A stretch of DNA of 64,000 nt from Acidaminococcus sp. (GCA_022482815.1 JAKVOM010000001.1:124001-188000); one strand, 5' to 3'; numbered from the stretch's first letter, positions 34,744-43,005 are shown. Translations and numbers: made by a program. The notes: generated by a model not told the origin, from the letters alone.

Positions 34744-34797
34744 AGTATATCGGGCAGATTTGACAAAACAAGGTCCCATTTATGAACTGTTTGTGAA
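34744..34797 (-). promoter_or_regulatory. Upstream module of small RNA A
   Basis: TTCACA (34792-34797), TTCATA (34781-34786), TTGTCA (34761-34766), -10 TATACT (34744-34749). There is no consensus -35 at 17 bp, as expected for an activator-dependent promoter. Confidence 0.7.
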
Positions 34798-34825
34798 TTC
34801 GACTGTCCAGTCAATTTGTGTCTTT

Positions 34826-35314
34826 TTACGCGTCCATTCCAAAATATGTCAATACATCCACTACAAAGCTCTGCGCCCTTTCCGGCGTAAATCGGACAAG
34901 CTTGCTCATAAGCACAATGCCTTTCAACTGGTTCCGCAGCAGGTCAGAAAAAGCCGATTTATCCAAGGCCAGCTCATCCCCGCTCTGCCTGCCGTCATAA
35001 CAGCTTAACGCTGCCAGCAGTTTCAGTGTATTGCCTTCTTTTTCGGCAAGGAAGAAAAGAAACGGACAGTCCGTCAGGCTTTTCACAAAACGAACAGCAC
35101 CGGCTTCTCGCCAGATATCAGCACGACAGCCCGGTGCAAAGGAGATACTGAGCCTGCCGCAGAATTTCTCGGCAAATTCAGGATGTTCCCCAATGAACCG
35201 GAGGATTTGCAGATAGGGTTCTGCGCCTTCGGGAGCTTCGTATACACTTTTAGGAATTTGCCACTTCAAGGCAGTATTCTTTTCCAGATAAGATTGAATC
35301 TCTGTACTATTCAT
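34826..35314 (-). CDS. Hypothetical protein, 162 aa
   Basis: Family not recognised. It looks like a soluble cytoplasmic protein with no signal peptide or membrane segment. A central hydrophobic stretch (CPFLFFLAEKEGNTLKLLAALS, about residues 83-104) and a helical C-terminus (FSDLLRNQLKGIVLMSKLVRFTPERAQSF) are visible. It begins seven bases after the ArnT-like gene stop and likely shares its transcript; the GAGG ribosome-binding site is about 13 bases away, so coupling may help. Codon use resembles neighbours. Confidence 0.7.
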   Translation of the reverse strand: MNSTEIQSYLEKNTALKWQIPKSVYEAPEGAEPYLQILRFIGEHPEFAEKFCGRLSISFAPGCRADIWREAGAVRFVKSLTDCPFLFFLAEKEGNTLKLLAALSCYDGRQSGDELALDKSAFSDLLRNQLKGIVLMSKLVRFTPERAQSFVVDVLTYFGMDA

Positions 35315-35320
35315 GTATTT

Positions 35321-36958
35321 TTAACGCCTCTTGATCATGATGGTCCACTGCCCGAACAGTTTTACTCTCTGCCAGGCTCCCGGCCAGTCGGCTTCCAGCT
35401 TTGTTTTCAGTTTCTTTGTATTCATATCCACAAGAACCACGGCCTGGGGTACGTTCTGCACTTTACTGTAAGTAGTCCAGGGCATGATATTCTTTGCGGA
35501 CCAGCTGTAGTCCTTAGGTGCGAATTCTTCTGCCTGATCGTCTGGAACGAGCATCGTCAAGGTGCGGCCTGTATAGAACCAGGTGGAAGTCGGATAGCCG
35601 CCGCCCCGCACATAAATCGGAACGTCCTGCGGAACCATGGCGTTGATATACATGGCGGCCCACTTACCGGTTACTCCACTCATCAGCGGCACCGCAAGCA
35701 TCTTCGTAATACAGAAGAAAAACACGTACGTGAGCATCAGTGTCATCACAACAATTTCTTTGGCATTCCTGCCGCGATAGCGATTCAGCGCCATGACTGC
35801 ATAGCAGGCTGCAAAAATCATGACCAGATAGAAAATATCCCGAGGATGCTGCAAAAGTTTCGGAGCAATAGTCGGAAGCTTGTAAGATACGACAGAAAGC
35901 GCCACGTAGAAGAGGAAGTTGCCCAGGAGCAGCCATTTCAGTGTCAGTTTCTCATTTACTTCCACGAGATAAGAGGCCGTCAGAATCGACAGCGGCATCA
36001 GAATCGGATACGTATAGGTAATGTACTTTGTAGCCATGCATTGGAAGAAAATAAAGATAACGGCTACCCACAGCATAAGGTAACCCTCCCGCACGCCGGG
36101 ACGAACCAGGTGCTTTTCTTTCCATAAATAATGTTTCAGCATACCCGGCACAAGACCAATCCAGGCAAAAGCATTGAGGATATTAACGGCCGTATAGTAC
36201 CAGATAACATTGTCACGGGGATGTTCGGAAACAGTAGCCCTGAGGAAATTCTGGGTTCCGATGAATCCGGAAAGAAAGTCCGGATGCTTGATGGCCATTG
36301 CCACATACCAGGGTGCAGCAACCAGGAGGAACAAGGCAATCCCGCTTCCCAGCTTTGCTTCCTTAAGAGACGCAAAATCCCGGCGCCAGATGAGGAACAG
36401 CAAAAAGATCAGTCCCGGAAGCAAAAAGCCGATGGGGCCTTTGGTCAAGGTTGCCAGAGCCGCGCAGACGTACATTCCGTAATAATATTTTTTCTGCGGC
36501 GTACTATACCCCAGATAGTAAAAAAGAAGGGCCCCGTTTAAAAACAGGAACAGCATACCATCGGTCAGGACAGATTTAGAAATCGTAAAGAACTGCAAAG
36601 TGGCAAGCAGAAGCAGGCCGCTGTAAAAGCCGATTTTTTCCGAATATAATTTTTTACCGCCCCACACTACAAGTCCCAAGCCCATAAGTCCGAATAAGGA
36701 GGGGAAAAAGCGGGCTCCGAATTCATTAAAGCCGAAGATTTTAAATCCCAGCGCAATCATCCAATACGCAAAAACGGGTTTGTCAAACCAATATTTTCCA
36801 TAAATCTGGGGAGATAACCAATCCCCGCTCATGACCATTTCCTTGGCCGTAAGAGCATAGTTGCCTTCCACGCTGTCCGTCAGAGGCAGCAGCCCGTTCA
36901 GGTAGTAGAGCAGCAGCACGGCGAGAATCCAGAACATAACCCAATATCGTCTTTTCAT
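35321..36958 (-). CDS. ArnT-like family 39 glycosyltransferase
   Basis: Membrane glycosyltransferase (545 aa) of the GT39/PMT superfamily that moves a sugar from a polyprenyl-phosphate donor to lipid A, protein or another envelope acceptor. The first periplasmic loop has the acidic motif (DSVEGNYALTAKEMVMSGDW), followed by KYWFDKPVFAYWMIA and GARFFPSLFGLMGL; about twelve hydrophobic helices are followed by a C-terminal periplasmic domain (about 400-545). Start 36958 is preceded by AGGAGG; the frame continues upstream to 37123 but without a site. Substrate unknown. Confidence 0.87.
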   Translation of the reverse strand: MKRRYWVMFWILAVLLLYYLNGLLPLTDSVEGNYALTAKEMVMSGDWLSPQIYGKYWFDKPVFAYWMIALGFKIFGFNEFGARFFPSLFGLMGLGLVVWGGKKLYSEKIGFYSGLLLLATLQFFTISKSVLTDGMLFLFLNGALLFYYLGYSTPQKKYYYGMYVCAALATLTKGPIGFLLPGLIFLLFLIWRRDFASLKEAKLGSGIALFLLVAAPWYVAMAIKHPDFLSGFIGTQNFLRATVSEHPRDNVIWYYTAVNILNAFAWIGLVPGMLKHYLWKEKHLVRPGVREGYLMLWVAVIFIFFQCMATKYITYTYPILMPLSILTASYLVEVNEKLTLKWLLLGNFLFYVALSVVSYKLPTIAPKLLQHPRDIFYLVMIFAACYAVMALNRYRGRNAKEIVVMTLMLTYVFFFCITKMLAVPLMSGVTGKWAAMYINAMVPQDVPIYVRGGGYPTSTWFYTGRTLTMLVPDDQAEEFAPKDYSWSAKNIMPWTTYSKVQNVPQAVVLVDMNTKKLKTKLEADWPGAWQRVKLFGQWTIMIKRR

Positions 36959-37146
36959 TATTTTCCTCCTGCATTTTTCAAACATCGTACAGATACAGCC
37001 TATTGTAACATTTTCCCGCCGAAAAAAACAATTCTTCACAGTTACCAAGGCAAACGACAGGCACCAAACAGCAGATGCTAAACCTGCGCAGAAAGGTAAA
37101 AAAGTAGTAGCTAATTCAGTCATTCGTGCAGTCGGCAGCGTTTCTC

Positions 37147-37176
37147 AAAAAAAAGCACCCGACCGAAGCCGGATGC
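37147..37176 (-). terminator. Terminator of the 2-hydroxycarboxylate transporter gene
   Basis: GCATCCGGC-TTCG-GTCGGGTGC hairpin followed by T8 on the minus strand, 20 bases past the stop. Confidence 0.93.
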
Positions 37177-37196
37177 CAATTTTTATAAAAATCACG

Positions 37197-38504
37197 TTAT
37201 TTGCCCATCATAGAACCAAAAAGAACGGAACCCAGAATCAATACGATTCCGCCGCCGAGACGGGAAGACAACTGGGAATAAGCAATAAGCCCCATACGAT
37301 GAGAAGCGCCCAATACGGCAAGATCACCGGATCCGCCTCGGTTAGCCATGCAGAGACCGGCCGTAATAGCGGAATCAATAGGATAAAACCCAACCCACTG
37401 TCCTACGATAGCAGAACCAAGAATAGCTCCCAGGACGATGAGGAAAGAAATGACGACGTTGCTGGGTGTAATAGCCGCTATTAATTGATTGAGGTCTGTA
37501 TCAGCCCCGACGCCCACCATGATAGTGAGGACAAGGCAGGAACTCATGAAAGACTGCAGCCGTTTAGCAGCCGCTTTGACTTCCTGAGGAACCCAGCCGA
37601 GCATAGCAAGTACCGTGACGACAGCAATCATCCAGGCAAAAGGATGAATCTGCACGCCAAAGACGGTCGGAAGGAGAGCCTTACCGAGAAGTGTCCCGGC
37701 CGCATAAAGGCTGACGCCCATAAAGAAAGCCCCGCCGATTTCTTTAATGGAAGGAATGGTGTCATTCTTTTCGGCTTCGATATCAACGCCTTTACGAATC
37801 AGTGTCGAACCATCACCGGTCCAGGTCGGATGTTTGTGGCCGATCTGATCCAGTACGGCTGCTGACAGAATAGCAAAGATATTGGCAATAGTGAGAACTG
37901 TAATGGCAAAGGCATAGTAGTCGGACGCCTTGTTCCCCGTGACACTTTCATAAATCTGGGACAAAGGCACCGCGCCGGCCCCGTTGCCGCCGCCCATGAT
38001 AGGCAGAACATAGTTGAGGACAATCATAGAAGGGGAAATTCCGAAAAGAAGACCCCCCAAAATACCCAGTGCAGCAGCACCGATGAGCCCTCCGAAGATG
38101 GCTGGCAGATAGCCCGCAAAGGATTTAATCAGGAGTTTCTTTTCAAGACCCAGAATGGAACCGCAGATCAGGAAGACAATAAAGAAGCTTAGGAAATCGG
38201 ATTTGTCCATCAGATTGGTCACGGTCTGAGCATACTTTTCCGGAATCATGTGATTGGTAAATAAATAGGCTGATGCCAGGAAAGACAGGACAAGCCCGCC
38301 ACCTATGTAGGAATTCCAGAAAGGAATCCGTTCCCCGATTTCATTAAAAACAATGCCCATGGCAAGTGTCAAGGCAAAACCGCCGGCAAGATCCGTCGAC
38401 AGTGAGCCCGTCCACATACCTGCAAAGACAATGATGATAAACGCCAGGCAGAGCGGCCATGGCAGCCCAAAGGGACGGAAGGATTTGACTTTCTCATTAG
38501 ACAT
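37197..38504 (-). CDS. 2-hydroxycarboxylate transporter (citrate/malate type)
   Basis: Secondary carrier of the 2HCT family (CitS, MaeN, CimH), 435 aa with about eleven hydrophobic segments. The two family-defining re-entrant loops are present as MGGGNGAGAVPLSQIY (near residue 165) and CMANRGGSGDLAVLGASHRM (near 390). It would import citrate, malate or lactate-like hydroxy acids, with Na+ or by exchange; specificity cannot be read. Alone on its transcript, with a near-consensus promoter at 38592-38620 and a strong terminator. Confidence 0.93.
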   Translation of the reverse strand: MSNEKVKSFRPFGLPWPLCLAFIIIVFAGMWTGSLSTDLAGGFALTLAMGIVFNEIGERIPFWNSYIGGGLVLSFLASAYLFTNHMIPEKYAQTVTNLMDKSDFLSFFIVFLICGSILGLEKKLLIKSFAGYLPAIFGGLIGAAALGILGGLLFGISPSMIVLNYVLPIMGGGNGAGAVPLSQIYESVTGNKASDYYAFAITVLTIANIFAILSAAVLDQIGHKHPTWTGDGSTLIRKGVDIEAEKNDTIPSIKEIGGAFFMGVSLYAAGTLLGKALLPTVFGVQIHPFAWMIAVVTVLAMLGWVPQEVKAAAKRLQSFMSSCLVLTIMVGVGADTDLNQLIAAITPSNVVISFLIVLGAILGSAIVGQWVGFYPIDSAITAGLCMANRGGSGDLAVLGASHRMGLIAYSQLSSRLGGGIVLILGSVLFGSMMGK

Positions 38505-38591
38505 AAACTCTCATTCTCCTTTACATTTCATGAGTTTACATATTTTGTATATATTTTACCTTAAATTAAAACTATTTAAGGAATTGTTATT

Positions 38592-38620
38592 ATCTTAAAC
38601 ACATTGTTGTAGAATGTCAA
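38592..38620 (-). promoter_or_regulatory. Promoter of the 2-hydroxycarboxylate transporter
   Basis: TTGACA (38615-38620), 17-bp spacer, TAAGAT (38592-38597); leader of about 80 nt. Confidence 0.78.
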
Positions 38621-38712
38621 GTATCTTACAATTCTGAATCAACCTTATGATTTACCATTCTGTTTAGTATGCTCTTTCTGTACAGAAAAATTACCGCATT
38701 TTTTGAACAACA

Positions 38713-38751
38713 AAAAGCACGTCCTGCGATAATTTCGCAGGACGTGCTTTT
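38713..38751 (-). terminator. Terminator of the OPT-pqqD-pepD operon
   Basis: AAAAGCACGTCCTGCGA / TCGCAGGACGTGCTTTT hairpin, 17-bp arms, T-run on the minus strand, 20 bases after pepD. Confidence 0.95.
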
Positions 38752-38770
38752 AACTTAAGGAAAATTTTCC

Positions 38771-40210
38771 CTATTTCATGCGTTTCAGCGTTTCCAATAA
38801 AAGCTTCCAGGTTCTTTGGACAGAAGCAATTGACATTTTTTCCTTCGGCGTATGGACACCGGTCAGCGTCGGCCCCAGGGATACGCAGTCAAGGCCAGGC
38901 AGTTTATGGGCAAGCAGCCCGCACTCTACACCGGCATGAATCGCTTCAACGACCGGACCTTTTCCGTACTGTTCACGATATACCTCAACAAGGAGGTCAC
39001 GCAGCGGAGATTTCGGTTCGTAGGTCCACCCGGGGTAGTCTCCGGACCGTTCCATAGTGCCACCCAGAGCCGTAACTAAAGTTTCTACCCGGTCAACGAG
39101 CATCTCCTTTTGGGAGTCGACGCTGCTGCGAACCAGGAGACCTCCTGTCATTTCGTCCTTTTCCAGCTTGAGAATACCGAAGTTAAGGGAAGTCTGAACC
39201 AGGCCGGGCATTTCGGCGCTCATAACCTGAACGCCCTGAGGCACACAAGTAAGAAAAGCCCGGATATGATTCGTTGTCTTTTCATCCATAGGAAGTTCCT
39301 CAAAAGAAGCCGGTTCCAGCGTTACCTCCACTTGGGGATCGGTAACGCGGCATTCCTCCTTAAGGAGTTTCTCAAAGGATTGGACCCACGCTGTGGCTGC
39401 TTCAGCGTCCTTTACGACAATACCGGCAGAAGCATTCGGCGTAATGGCGTTGTCCTTGGAACCACCGGCGAGCGTCACGAGACGGTAATCTGTTACTCTG
39501 CGAAGTCCCGTCAGTATACGGCCGAGGAGAAGATGGGCATTATTGCGTCCTTTGTTGATTTCTGAACCGGAATGGCCTCCCGTAAGCCCCTTGACGTCAA
39601 GGAGCAGCGGTGTTCCTTCGTAAGCCTCACGCGACACGGGGAAATGACACAGAAGATCGACCCCGCCGGCGCAGCTGACCGTAAAGATGCCTTCGTCTTC
39701 GGAGTCAAGGTTGATCATCCGGCGGCCCTTGAGAGGAGAAACATCGAGTGCTGCTGCCCCGACCATGCCAATTTCCTCATCGATGGTATAGACAATCTCA
39801 AGGGGCGGATGAGGAATCTCGTCATCATCGAGAAGAGCGAGTCCCATAGCAACGGCAATGCCATCGTCCCCGCCGAGCGTCGTACCTTTGGCGTAAATCG
39901 TGTCGCCGTCGCGAACGAGGTCAAGGCCTTCCCGTTCCATATCCTTGGTGCAGGATGGCACCTTGTCGCAGACCATATCCATATGACCCTGCAGGATAAC
40001 CGGTGCAGCCTGTTCATAACCGGTTGAAGCCTTCTTAAAGATGATAATATTGCCAGTCTTATCCTGGATAACGCGAAGGTTTCGTTTTTCAGCAAAGGCT
40101 GCGAGCCAGTCACTGATGGCTCTCGTGTGGCGGGAGCCGCGGGGAATAGCAGAAATTTCTTCAAAAAAATGAAAGACACGCTGCGGTTCAATTTGACTAA
40201 GTACGGCCAT
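38771..40210 (-). CDS. pepD: Cytosolic non-specific dipeptidase (aminoacyl-histidine dipeptidase)
   Basis: M20-family dizinc dipeptidase (479 aa, same length as E. coli PepD). Conserved elements: FFEEISAIPRGSRHT at the N-terminus, QGHMDMVCDK (metal His and catalytic Asp), GGDDGIAVAMGLALL (bridging Asp), TIDEEIGMVGA (general-base Glu), LDSEDEGIF and HAGVECGLL near the C-terminus. It hydrolyses a broad range of dipeptides in the cytoplasm. Last gene of an operon with an OPT oligopeptide transporter, so imported peptides are likely its substrates. The start lies directly after the PqqD-like gene's stop. Confidence 0.95.
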   Translation of the reverse strand: MAVLSQIEPQRVFHFFEEISAIPRGSRHTRAISDWLAAFAEKRNLRVIQDKTGNIIIFKKASTGYEQAAPVILQGHMDMVCDKVPSCTKDMEREGLDLVRDGDTIYAKGTTLGGDDGIAVAMGLALLDDDEIPHPPLEIVYTIDEEIGMVGAAALDVSPLKGRRMINLDSEDEGIFTVSCAGGVDLLCHFPVSREAYEGTPLLLDVKGLTGGHSGSEINKGRNNAHLLLGRILTGLRRVTDYRLVTLAGGSKDNAITPNASAGIVVKDAEAATAWVQSFEKLLKEECRVTDPQVEVTLEPASFEELPMDEKTTNHIRAFLTCVPQGVQVMSAEMPGLVQTSLNFGILKLEKDEMTGGLLVRSSVDSQKEMLVDRVETLVTALGGTMERSGDYPGWTYEPKSPLRDLLVEVYREQYGKGPVVEAIHAGVECGLLAHKLPGLDCVSLGPTLTGVHTPKEKMSIASVQRTWKLLLETLKRMK

Positions 40211-40213
40211 GAT

Positions 40214-40558
40214 TTATTCTTTCCTCCAGGTAATGAATTCCTGCCGGGCAAGCATCTGCATAAAAACAATCAGTCGCTCATAAAGAGGATGAGCCTTTTC
40301 ACCGAAGTGATTTTCAATCACATCGGCCAGTTCTCCCACCGTCTTCTTCCCATCCATATTGAGCCAGAGCACGCTGCCAAATGCGTCAAGGTCAACATGG
40401 CTGACTCGGGGGCGGTCGAAGAGATTCTGGGCCACTCTGTCAAAGAAGCCGCGGTGCTCGATATGAATCGTAACAAATCCCTCTTCATCCTGGCTCCACC
40501 GAAAACGGCTGGTCCGGCAAGGGATCCGGTCCAGATAATTTTCCTTGTTTTCTTTCAT
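40214..40558 (-). CDS. PqqD-family protein (RiPP-recognition-like fold)
   Basis: Small protein of 114 aa matching the PqqD/RRE pattern: a beta-strand N-terminal part (RFRWSQDEEGFVTIHI) and a winged-helix part with VDLDAFGSVLWLNMDGKKTV and a C-terminal helix. PqqD proteins usually present precursor peptides to modifying enzymes such as radical-SAM maturases. None is nearby; the gene is instead placed between an oligopeptide transporter and a dipeptidase. Start 40558 is best spaced from GGGAG; ATG 40561 is adjacent. A peptide-binding helper role is inference. Confidence 0.8.
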   Translation of the reverse strand: MKENKENYLDRIPCRTSRFRWSQDEEGFVTIHIEHRGFFDRVAQNLFDRPRVSHVDLDAFGSVLWLNMDGKKTVGELADVIENHFGEKAHPLYERLIVFMQMLARQEFITWRKE

Positions 40559-40625
40559 CATACTCTCCCAACAGACAGGTGCCAGGCCACAGAGTCCTGC
40601 AGCCTGGCACTGATCTAGATTTTTA

Positions 40626-42518
40626 TCAGGAACGAGCCTTTCTGCCTTTCTGGCAGAATACATAAATCGTTGCTACAAGAACAGCGAAGAACACAATACC
40701 ACCGACATTACCCAGGTTGACAGACTTGGAAATATCGAGGTTAAGGTTCATGACAGCGAAGACTGCCAGGAGAATCCCGACGAGACCTTCACCGGCGATG
40801 AGCCCGGAGCTGTAAAGTACACCGGACTGCACGCAGTCGTTCTTTTCCGTATCATCCTTGAACTTGCGGGATTCCACGTAGCGGCGTAAGAGTCCTCCGA
40901 CCATAATCGGAGCGGACAGATGAATCGGAAGGTAAATACCGATGGCAACGGCCAGAACCGGAATGCCCAGAATCCACATGGCAATGGAAAGGAACACGCC
41001 GATGAGAACGAGGTTCCAAGGCAGATTGCCCATCATAACGCCTTCCACGACCATCTTCATAAGCATGGCCTGCGGTGCCGGAAGTTCAGCAGAGCCGTAG
41101 CCCCAAGCCGAATTGAGCAGATACATGATGCTGCCGATAGCAATAGCGGAGCAAACAACACCGATCATTTCGCCGATCTGCTGTTTCTTCGGAGTAGCCC
41201 CGACGAGGAAGCCCGTCTTGAGGTCCTGAGAAATATCACCGGCAATAGCGGCAACGACGCAGATAATACCGCCGATGGAAATAGCCGTTACCATACCTGC
41301 AGCTCCGTCACTGCCTGTATTCTTGAGCAGCAGCGTGGAAACAAGGAGCGTAGCAATGGCCATGCCGGAAACAGGGTTGTTGGAAGAACCGATGAGTCCG
41401 ACCATACGGGAAGAAACAGTTGCAAAGAAGAAACCGAAAATAGCTACGAGCAGAGCGCCAAACGCATTGAGCGGAATCGTAGGAATAGCCCACAGCGCTA
41501 CAATAATGATAAGGATTCCGGCCAGCAGAGTCTTCATGGAGAGATCCTGCTCCGTGCGCAGGGTCGATTCACCGTTTTGGCCAAAATCGCCCAGGGCATC
41601 ATGGAAGGTCCGGATGATGAGCGGCAGGGATTCCAACAAGCCAATGAGTCCGCCTGTCAGAACGGCACCGGCGCCGATATAACGGATGTACGTTCCCCAC
41701 AGGGAGAAGGATCCTCCCTTGGCAAGGAGTTCAGCGACAGTCACCTTAGCAGGGAAAAGCACGGCACCGCTGCCAAATACGGCAATCATCGGCATGATGA
41801 CAAACCAGGCCAGAACGCCGCCGGCAAACATATAAGAAGAAACCTTGAATCCACAGATATAACCGACACCGGCAAGGGCTGGCAGAACATCGAGACCAAA
41901 TCCGGCTCCCTTGTACCCTGGAATTTCCGTATGAACTTCACTGGGGAACAGCTTCAGTCCATCAGCGATGAATTTGTAGACGGCTGCAATGCCAAGTCCG
42001 GCAAACACGGTAGATGCCTTGGCACCGCCTTCTTCACCGGCAATAAGAACTTCTGCGCAAGCCTGCCCTTCCGGATAGGCGAGAACGCCGTGTTCCTTTA
42101 CGATAAGGGCGCGGCGCAGGGGTACCATGAACAGGATACCCAGGAGACCGCCAAACAAGGCAATCAGCCCGATTTCCAACATGGAAGGTTCTGCTACGAC
42201 GCCTTCCTGGGCCCACATAAACAGAGCCGGCAGGGTGAAGATAGCACCGGCTGCCACCGATTCACCGGCAGAACCGATTGTCTGCACCATGTTGTTTTCC
42301 AGAATGGAATCCCGTTTCAGAATAAAACGAATGATACCCATACTGAGTACGGCGGCAGGGATGGATGCTGAAATTGTCATGCCGACACGCAGTCCCAGGT
42401 AAGCATTGGCAGCACCGAATACGATGGCCAGGATGGCCCCTAACACGACAGAAACCGTGGTCATTTCCGGAGCCACGCGGTCAGCCGGGATGTAGGGATG
42501 GAATGATTGATCTTCCAT
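40626..42518 (-). CDS. OPT-family oligopeptide transporter
   Basis: Large membrane carrier of 630 aa with about 16 hydrophobic segments of the bacterial/archaeal OPT branch (oligopeptide or metal-chelate import). Typical segments are ANAYLGLRVGMTISASIPAA near residue 45, GSAGESVAAGAIFTLPA, EGQACAEVL, and SSNNPVSGMAIATLL about residue 375. Start 42518 follows AGAGGTG by six bases; ATG 42545 is upstream of it. It heads the operon with the PqqD-like and PepD genes. The promoter at 42696-42724 is followed by a structured leader with a terminator, so expression is probably attenuated. Confidence 0.93.
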   Translation of the reverse strand: MEDQSFHPYIPADRVAPEMTTVSVVLGAILAIVFGAANAYLGLRVGMTISASIPAAVLSMGIIRFILKRDSILENNMVQTIGSAGESVAAGAIFTLPALFMWAQEGVVAEPSMLEIGLIALFGGLLGILFMVPLRRALIVKEHGVLAYPEGQACAEVLIAGEEGGAKASTVFAGLGIAAVYKFIADGLKLFPSEVHTEIPGYKGAGFGLDVLPALAGVGYICGFKVSSYMFAGGVLAWFVIMPMIAVFGSGAVLFPAKVTVAELLAKGGSFSLWGTYIRYIGAGAVLTGGLIGLLESLPLIIRTFHDALGDFGQNGESTLRTEQDLSMKTLLAGILIIIVALWAIPTIPLNAFGALLVAIFGFFFATVSSRMVGLIGSSNNPVSGMAIATLLVSTLLLKNTGSDGAAGMVTAISIGGIICVVAAIAGDISQDLKTGFLVGATPKKQQIGEMIGVVCSAIAIGSIMYLLNSAWGYGSAELPAPQAMLMKMVVEGVMMGNLPWNLVLIGVFLSIAMWILGIPVLAVAIGIYLPIHLSAPIMVGGLLRRYVESRKFKDDTEKNDCVQSGVLYSSGLIAGEGLVGILLAVFAVMNLNLDISKSVNLGNVGGIVFFAVLVATIYVFCQKGRKARS

Positions 42519-42585
42519 AAGTGACACCTCTCTTTTTGAATTCATGATGGAAATAAAGATACGACAACTGCTATAAAAAACGTGG

Positions 42586-42689
42586 AAAAGAGCCTGGCAG
42601 ATTTACTCCATTCCAGGCTCAAAGCCGCGTGAGATTTCGTCTCCTGTAAACATGTGTGTCTTTTCCGCAAACAACTCCTCTCACACTGT
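42586..42689 (-). promoter_or_regulatory. Structured leader with terminator before the OPT transporter
   Basis: Minus-strand leader. Stem GTGTGAGA (42679-42686) pairs with TCTCACGC (42627-42634), enclosing about 44 nt with small internal pairings. A short hairpin GGCT-TTG-AGCC follows, whose 3' half is also the 5' arm of the terminator GAGCCTGG…CCAGGCTC-TTTT (42586-42620). The two folds exclude each other, as in attenuators or riboswitches. No known class recognised. Confidence 0.6.
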
Positions 42690-42695
42690 ACCCTC

Positions 42696-42724
42696 ATTAT
42701 ACGTTTTTGTAAATTTTAGGTCAA
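42696..42724 (-). promoter_or_regulatory. Promoter of the OPT operon
   Basis: TTGACC (42719-42724), 17-bp spacer, TATAAT (42696-42701). Confidence 0.82.
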
Positions 42725-42825
42725 TAAATTTTCACAGTTTCCTTAAATTATAGAAAAATGGCATTTAATTATTGCTCAAGAATTCCCTATTCATCTTGCT
42801 TTGATACATTTGTTAAAAAAGGCAT

Positions 42826-42876
42826 AAAAAAAAAGCCCTTGAGAACAAGGGCAAATGAGGGGTAAATTTAACTTAC
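42826..42876 (-). ncRNA. Candidate short small RNA with ACCCCTC segment
   Basis: Independent transcription unit of about 51 nt. A near-consensus promoter is followed by a 5' hairpin part (CTTAC/GTAAG), single-stranded TTTACCCCTCATTT, and terminator GCCCTTG-TTCT-CAAGGGC with T9. The ACCCCTC stretch resembles the loop of array members A-C. No coding capacity. Confidence 0.65.
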
Positions 42877-42882
42877 AGCGTA

Positions 42883-42911
42883 AGTATAGCACGATTGTAT
42901 ACAATGTGCAA
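42883..42911 (-). promoter_or_regulatory. Promoter with palindromic operator for the short small RNA
   Basis: TTGCAC (42906-42911), 17-bp spacer, TATACT (42883-42888). The spacer contains the perfect 12-bp palindrome ATTGTATACAAT (42894-42905), a GntR-type operator pattern, so a repressor bound there would block the polymerase. Confidence 0.7.
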
Positions 42912-42969
42912 GTGAATTTTCAGTTTTTTCTCAGATTTCATATTATTTGATACATTTCTATAAAAAGTT

Positions 42970-43005
42970 AATAAAACGTTTCGGACGGCTCGAAACGTTT
43001 TATTA
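42970..43005 (-). terminator. Terminator of the C39-like lipoprotein gene
   Basis: AATAAAACGTTTCG arms with complementary partner around seven bases; bidirectional. Confidence 0.9.

Noticed and set aside
34046-34766. Sigma-54 type promoter (-24/-12) for the small RNAs because of TTGNCA 11 bp from the -10
   Set aside because: GG-N10-GC is absent in all copies; TATACT-like -10 boxes fit the primary sigma factor with an activator.
33499-34800. CRISPR array, suggested by regularly recurring blocks
   Set aside because: Repeats are about 200 bp apart, imperfect, each with promoter and terminator; no cas genes in the window. No CRISPR seen elsewhere either.
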